A stretch of 64,000 bases of DNA from Planctomycetaceae bacterium (lineage in GTDB: Bacteria > Planctomycetota > Phycisphaerae > Phycisphaerales > UBA1924). The stretch lies in NCBI GenBank assembly GCA_021294835.1, contig JAJTDF010000026.1:39677-103676 (forward strand), in the 5' to 3' direction. Position 1 is the first letter of the stretch; every line of letters starts with the position of its first letter. Under the pieces are notes generated by a model. That model was given only the letters and a program-made list of their open reading frames with translations, ran no database searches and was not told the origin of the DNA. The position numbers were made by a program, and so were the translations under genes. Positions 59,456-64,000 of this stretch are shown here, in pieces.

Positions 59456-62127
59456 TGCTCTGGCCACAGGACATCGACTACCTCAACGCTCTGCAGAACC
59501 CGGCCACGGCGTTCAACGATCCTGCCCTGCGGCAAGGAACGGTCGAGATCGATCCGCTCGGCATGCCAAAGGCCCGCTCTGGCAACTTCGCGATTGTCTT
59601 CAAGCTTGAGACGGGCGGGCATGCCTGGGCTATCAGATGCTTTAAGCGTGAGTTGTACGATCGCGAGCAGCGCTATGCCGCGATCAGCGATCACCTACAG
59701 CGCCTCGCGGTACCGTACCTCAGTCGGTTTGAGTACGAGGCTCACGGCATCAGGATTGCGAAGGCTTGGTACCCCATCCTGAAGATGGAGTGGGTATCGG
59801 GCGATCTCTTGCGGCCTTGGGTCGAGCGGCATCTCCACCAGCCGGACCAGTTGAGGGCACTTGCTTCCCGCTTCGTTGAAGCAGCTGCGGCGCTGCGCCG
59901 GGGCGGTATCGGGCATGGGGATCTGCAGCACGGCAACATCGTGATCGTGAACGATCAACCTCGGTTCATCGACTACGACTCGATGTTCGTTCCCGCGCTT
60001 TCCGGGCGAGACTGCCCTGAGTTGGGTCACGAGAACTATCAGCACCCGGGACGGACTGAACGCCACTTCGGACCGTTCATGGATGATTTTTCTATCTGGG
60101 TGATCTACGTGTCGCTCATCGCCCTGAGCTTCGATGCGAGTCTGTGGCAGAGGTACTCGGTGAACGAAGAGGCGATGCTCTTCCGGCGTCCGGATCTCAA
60201 GGATCCCCGAAACTCGAACCTGTTCGCGGAGCTGGCACGTGCGAGGGACCCTCGCCTTCGCGTTCTATCACAGTCACTCCTTGGCCTCCTCAGCCGTCCG
60301 CCGGACGGTTTGCCCCCGTTGGGCGACAGCCTGGCTCTCCCGATCGGGGAGATCGTGGTGGCGTGTCCGGCGTGCCACCAGAGGCTCCGTGTCCCTGTGC
60401 AAGCTGGAACTGCGGCGATTCGCTGCCCTGCGTGCAAGCACGAGCATGAGTGGGTACAAGGTCCAGCGCCGGGCAAGCAAGCCGTGACGGGAGGCAATGA
60501 GTGGTGGCGCCATGATCGGCAGCCGCAGCCGACAGCCCCCGCCGGTGGAAGTCAGGCTGGTCCGTACATCACTGTCGATGCCTCCCTTTACCAGCCCGCG
60601 CCTGCGACAGACGCGACGTGGGTGCTCGAGTCGCTTGCTGAGGGCGCGACGATCCAACGCGCCGGGTACGGCAAGTGCTTTGTCGCAGACCGATGGCTGC
60701 TCTTTCTGACGCTGTTGGCAGCGTTAGCGCTACTCGGCACGACGCTGGCTAGCAGCAGCACTGAGTGGATTCTCGCCAGAGGTGCTCTCGCTGCTGCGGT
60801 TCTGGCGACCAATCCCTTGCTGTGGGTGATCCGTTATCGCCACCATCCGGCCTACGCGCGGAGGCGCGAGCATCAGCGGAGAGTCGACGAACTATCGGGC
60901 AGAGTCAAGGACATTGAGCGGCAGCGGGCGGAGTGCGGTCGCATCCAGAAGATCCGCCAGAAGGACATATCCCGGCGCGACGCCGGGTTGGCTAGGGAGC
61001 TGAAGGCGAAACAGAAACAGCTTGCAAGAGCGATTCGAGCCGACTGTAAGCCGATAGAAAAGGATATCCAGCGCATGAAGTCGAGGCTCTTGAAGCTTCA
61101 GTCTCATGTGCAGAGGGATGTGGACAGGGCTCTCCGTCTGATCGATGGCAGGTTGGCGATGACGCGAAGGGTGCTGGCGGATCTTCCGGCCCAGCGAGCA
61201 CGCGAACTTGCACTGATTGACCAGCGCGAGCAAGCTGAGGTCAAGCGAACCGAGGCACCGCTGACGCGACGGCTTGAAAGTCTTCGGCAGTCGCTGAGCA
61301 CGGCGGTCGCCGCCGAAGACGCCGAGGCTGCGCGAGTCTTTCAAGCGTATTTCAAGACCTGCGTAGAGGACGAGTTGCGTCGCAATGCCATCGGCACTGC
61401 GAGCATTCCTGGCATCGGCACCGGCCTCCAACAGCGGCTTATCGATGCCGGCATCCGCACGGCCCTAGACGTGGACGCATCTCGCATCTACGGCGTGAGC
61501 GGATTTGGTCCGCATCGGGTCTCGCAAGTCTTGGCGTGGCGCAGCGGCCTCTTGGTCCGAGTGATGCAGTCGGTCAAGGATCTTCCCGCGGCGGAGCGGC
61601 GTCGCATCGCCGATGAGTGGTCCGCCAAGCGCCAGCGGTGGAGCGACGAGCTCGCGCAGCTTGAAGCGGGTCTCGCCCCCGAGCTTGCACAGGTGAGGGA
61701 AGCCTACGCGAGGCAGAAGGCGGCTGTCGCAACCACCTGCTCCGTTCGAGAGCGAGACATGTTGCGAGATATCGCCCAGATTGAGGCTGATCGGGAGGCA
61801 CAGGAGCGGGACATACGGGGGCGACGCTCAAGCGAGGTGCTTGCGTTGCAAGGGCAGATTGACGCGAAGGAAGGTCAGTTGAAGTTGACGCGAGAGTCGG
61901 TGGAGCTGTCGTTCGCTAACGCGATCGCCGAAATCGAGAAGCAGCGGTTGGCGCTCGTCCAAGAGGCAGCGTCGGTGGGCAAACACCTAGAAGAAAGGCT
62001 AGCGGAGATTCGCAGTGGCGAAGGTGAACTTGCATGGACGCGAGCGCGGCTGGACGTAGACGGCGATGCGATTGCCGAGCTGAGCTTCAGGGGCTATGTC
62101 CGCGGGGTATTCGGACGCTCTCTGTAG
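59455..62127 (+). CDS. Protein kinase-HhH fusion protein (YegI-like)
   Basis: The 890-residue product starts with a kinase domain (about 1-290): the ATP-lysine region in HAWAIRCFKREL, the catalytic loop HGDLQHGN and the metal loop IDYDSMFVP (DYD in place of DFG). A zinc ribbon with two CPAC motifs lies at about 305-335, two transmembrane helices at about 413-465, and long coiled coils at about 475-640 and 740-875. A helix-hairpin-helix (IPGIGTGLQQRLIDAGI, about 648-690) sits between them. This matches COG4248/YegI as I recall it. With the vWA and PP2C genes it makes a three-part phosphorylation system. Confidence 0.85.
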   Translation: MLWPQDIDYLNALQNPATAFNDPALRQGTVEIDPLGMPKARSGNFAIVFKLETGGHAWAIRCFKRELYDREQRYAAISDHLQRLAVPYLSRFEYEAHGIRIAKAWYPILKMEWVSGDLLRPWVERHLHQPDQLRALASRFVEAAAALRRGGIGHGDLQHGNIVIVNDQPRFIDYDSMFVPALSGRDCPELGHENYQHPGRTERHFGPFMDDFSIWVIYVSLIALSFDASLWQRYSVNEEAMLFRRPDLKDPRNSNLFAELARARDPRLRVLSQSLLGLLSRPPDGLPPLGDSLALPIGEIVVACPACHQRLRVPVQAGTAAIRCPACKHEHEWVQGPAPGKQAVTGGNEWWRHDRQPQPTAPAGGSQAGPYITVDASLYQPAPATDATWVLESLAEGATIQRAGYGKCFVADRWLLFLTLLAALALLGTTLASSSTEWILARGALAAAVLATNPLLWVIRYRHHPAYARRREHQRRVDELSGRVKDIERQRAECGRIQKIRQKDISRRDAGLARELKAKQKQLARAIRADCKPIEKDIQRMKSRLLKLQSHVQRDVDRALRLIDGRLAMTRRVLADLPAQRARELALIDQREQAEVKRTEAPLTRRLESLRQSLSTAVAAEDAEAARVFQAYFKTCVEDELRRNAIGTASIPGIGTGLQQRLIDAGIRTALDVDASRIYGVSGFGPHRVSQVLAWRSGLLVRVMQSVKDLPAAERRRIADEWSAKRQRWSDELAQLEAGLAPELAQVREAYARQKAAVATTCSVRERDMLRDIAQIEADREAQERDIRGRRSSEVLALQGQIDAKEGQLKLTRESVELSFANAIAEIEKQRLALVQEAASVGKHLEERLAEIRSGEGELAWTRARLDVDGDAIAELSFRGYVRGVFGRSL

Positions 62128-62416
62128 AGTCGCCAAAGTCGATTGTGGTTACTGCGAGCCTGTTGGCCATTGAGTCCTGCGTGTTGGCGAGATGGACGAC
62201 GCTGAAGCTGGGCTGGCCGATGACCTCTAGGAGGCGAGACGAACCGATTGGTGAGCCCCGGGACTCGTTGCCGCCGCGGGAGCTCATCGGCAGGGTCGGC
62301 GGCCGGTGTGTGGACGCGAGGGGTGTGATTCGCCTCCCCCGCTGGGGGAGGGGGGCGCAGGGGGCCTGTTTTCCAGGGGTGCAAAGCCACCCCTGGCAAC
62401 ACTCGCGCATCCCGCT
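62128..62416. other. Intergenic, no gene recognised
   Basis: Together with the repeat to its right (62417-62535) this makes about 450 bases between the kinase gene and the FAD protein gene. It has no convincing open frame. A hairpin of GC-rich sequence near 62330-62350 (CCCCCGCTGGGGGAGGGG) may end the kinase transcript, but no T tract follows. Confidence 0.4.
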
Positions 62417-62535
62417 GGGATGCGAAGGCGGGGAGGCGGGAAGGCAGGGATCGCAGATCTCAGATTTGAGAGGGCAGATGGGAGTGGGATGCGAAGGCGG
62501 GGAGGCCGGATCTCAGATTTGAGATTTGAGAGGGC
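62417..62535. repeat. Imperfect direct repeats
   Basis: GGGATGCGAAGGCGGGGAGG occurs at 62417 and again at 62486 (69 bases apart). GATCTCAGATTTGAGAGGGC occurs at 62456 and again at 62509, the second copy carrying an extra seven-base GATTTGA-type insertion. The segment looks like a partial tandem duplication. Confidence 0.7.
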
Positions 62536-62574
62536 GGAGGGGCGCGGGGGCGGCCGTGGGTGGGTGCCGCGGCT

Positions 62575-63894
62575 TCAGCGGTCGGCGAGGAGGGCTTCGG
62601 CGGCGAGGCGGCCGGTACGCATGGCGCCGTCGATGCTGGCGGTGGCGAAGAGGTCGCCGGCGCGGTAGAGGCCGTTGGCGAGTTTGAGGGGGAGTTGGGG
62701 TTGGGTGCCCAGGGTGTAGCAGGGTGGGGTCTGGTCGGGCAGGGCGCGGTCGATGCGGTAGGTTCGCAGGTGGGTCCAGGAGTCGGCGATGGGGCCGAAC
62801 CAGGTGCGGAGTTGGGCGCGGACGGCGACGTGGGGTTCGCCGGGGTCGGCGCCGCCCCGGCCGATGACCGAGGCGGCGATGAGGTGGCGGCCGGGTGGCG
62901 CGTAGGCCTCGGAGACGCTGGACATGCACACGACGTTGGCGGTGCGGAGCGGGGCGTCGGCGGTGGGGGGGATCTCGCCATCGAGCAGCAGCAGGGGCTG
63001 ATCAAGCGGGGCCGGGGGGACGCCGTGGCCGGCGAAGTAGACGGTGGTGACGGTGCGCCAGGTGCGCGGGCGCGGGGCGGGGCCGGAGTTTGGTGCTGTG
63101 CCAGTCGCGGCCAGACGGTCATCAGTCGGGGCGGCGTTGACGATGGCGGAGCAGGGGAGGTCGACCTCGCCGGCGGGGGAGGCGAGGCGGACGACGCCGG
63201 GCTCGATGCCGAGGACGCGGGAGTGGAGGCGGAGGACGCCATCGGGGAGGCCGGCGGCGATCTGGTCAGCGATGCGGCCCATGCCCAGGCGGGGGACGGC
63301 GGCGTCGCCCATGGAGAACATGCGGAAGACGAACTCCATCATGCGGCTGGAGGAGCCGAGGGAGAGGTCGAAGAAGATGCCGCCGAAGAAGGGGCGGAAG
63401 AAGCGGGCGATCATGGTGTCGGAGAAGCCCTCGGCCTGGAGGGCGGTGAGGATGGGACGCTCGGGCCGGGCGAAGATCTCTTCGACGGTGGCCTTCTGGA
63501 GCCGGGAGCGCATGGAGCCGACGCGGAGTTTGTCGGCCAGGGAGCCGACCTTGGCCAAGGCGCCGTCGAGGATGGCCGAGGGTTTGCGCCAGGGATCGAG
63601 CAGGGTGTGCATGCGGCCCTGAAAGGCGACGGCGGCGCCGGGGAGGAAGGGGCGGAAGTCGAGGGCTTTGTAGTCGAGGGCCTGGGCGGCTTCGGGGTAG
63701 GCGGTGAGGAAGACCTGGAAGCCGCGATCCAGGCGGAAGCCGTCGAGTTCGTCGGTGCGGGCGCGGCCGCCGACGCCGTCGGAGGCTTCAAGGACAATGA
63801 CAGGGACGCCGGCACGGTGGAGCGTGCGGGCGCAGGTGAGGCCGGCGAGTCCGGCGCCGATGACAACAACAGGGAGCGCGTGATCGAGCGGCAT
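62575..63894 (-). CDS. FAD-dependent oxidoreductase (amine oxidase/desaturase-like)
   Basis: The 439-residue product opens with the dinucleotide-binding motif VVVIGAGLAGLTCARTLHRA, followed by VIVLEASDGVGGRARTDELD, the FAD-binding series of the amine oxidase/phytoene desaturase group. The C-terminal FAD motif is GLYRAGDLFATASIDGAMRT. The family includes carotenoid desaturases and protoporphyrinogen oxidases; the substrate cannot be fixed here. Length is normal and the ATG is at 63894. Confidence 0.9.
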   Translation of the reverse strand: MPLDHALPVVVIGAGLAGLTCARTLHRAGVPVIVLEASDGVGGRARTDELDGFRLDRGFQVFLTAYPEAAQALDYKALDFRPFLPGAAVAFQGRMHTLLDPWRKPSAILDGALAKVGSLADKLRVGSMRSRLQKATVEEIFARPERPILTALQAEGFSDTMIARFFRPFFGGIFFDLSLGSSSRMMEFVFRMFSMGDAAVPRLGMGRIADQIAAGLPDGVLRLHSRVLGIEPGVVRLASPAGEVDLPCSAIVNAAPTDDRLAATGTAPNSGPAPRPRTWRTVTTVYFAGHGVPPAPLDQPLLLLDGEIPPTADAPLRTANVVCMSSVSEAYAPPGRHLIAASVIGRGGADPGEPHVAVRAQLRTWFGPIADSWTHLRTYRIDRALPDQTPPCYTLGTQPQLPLKLANGLYRAGDLFATASIDGAMRTGRLAAEALLADR

Positions 63895-64000
63895 GGGAAA
63901 GTGGGCGGACGCGGCTGACGCGGTGGCGGGGCTGAAGTGGGGCCGTCCGTTTGCGAGCGTAGCGGGGTGGCGAGGCGGGTTGCCAGTTGGGGGTGGGGGT

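Noticed and set aside
1-64000. tRNA, rRNA and CRISPR arrays
   Set aside because: No cloverleaf-like TTCGAAT/CCA pattern, no rRNA-like stretch and no regular direct-repeat and spacer series was seen by eye. A tRNAscan and CRISPR search would settle this.

Overview
The window is a high-GC, densely packed bacterial chromosome segment. It most resembles a planctomycete of the class Phycisphaerae. Three secreted proteins end in paired GC-type dockerin-like repeats (core GIGGPP..PDGL.TGDDF.AFI), two end in PEP-CTERM-like tails (hydrophobic stretch then RRRR), and two are pseudopilin-like proteins of the planctomycete kind (GF[ST]LVELLV). The assignment is by protein style only; no rRNA or tRNA gene was recognised.

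Layout. 1-907: 3' end of rpoC and its terminator. 1025-3505: a large secreted multidomain esterase. 3515-7432 (minus strand): four genes behind a cobalamin riboswitch, encoding a propeller-like PEP-CTERM protein, a dockerin-anchored protein that resembles surface proteins of Bacteroides B12 loci, a pseudopilin and a BFD-type ferredoxin. 7734-11047: ECF-like sigma factor, membrane-anchored partner and a large secreted protein. 11120-18731: surE, an RND efflux pair and an FeS-type photolyase. 18715-22611: small genes, rplU and typA. 23184-30764: two large secreted proteins (one glycoside-hydrolase-like) and a sugar-type ABC ATPase. 30825-37807: rsmE, a nucleoside transporter, a P-loop kinase, sugar aminotransferase, epimerase and peroxiredoxin. 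38013-40580 (minus): pseudopilin plus two related anchored proteins, preceded by a promoter overlapped by inverted repeats. 40753-45534: four overlapping two-component genes. 45572-51166: DUF58 protein, TPR-YggX fusion, pyrD, DUF3299-like protein and guaB. 51344-53609: dnaX with an A7 slip site, then a YbaB homologue. 53646-56771: OGT-like protein and LptF/G permease. 56772-57812: non-coding G/T-rich DNA with a decayed IS3-type transposase. 57813-62127: a vWA, PP2C and kinase triad like E. coli YegL/YegK/YegI. 62575-63894: FAD amine-oxidase-like protein.

Main points of interest. (1) The cobalamin-riboswitch operon looks like a planctomycete surface B12-capture system, and its leader holds complementary elements that could switch access to the ribosome binding site. 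(2) The 38013-40580 operon has the same plan (pseudopilin, dockerin-anchored protein, PEP-CTERM protein) and its proteins recall the Zur-repressed all3515 family, so both may be micronutrient acquisition modules. (3) dnaX appears to make gamma and tau by slippage on A7. (4) A TPR protein is fused to an iron-trafficking YggX domain. (5) A vWA/PP2C/kinase triad sits beside transposase debris and looks acquired.

Limits. All calls are from reading the sequence and from memory of the families. No search, fold prediction or alignment was run. Start codons in this GC-rich DNA are often uncertain.
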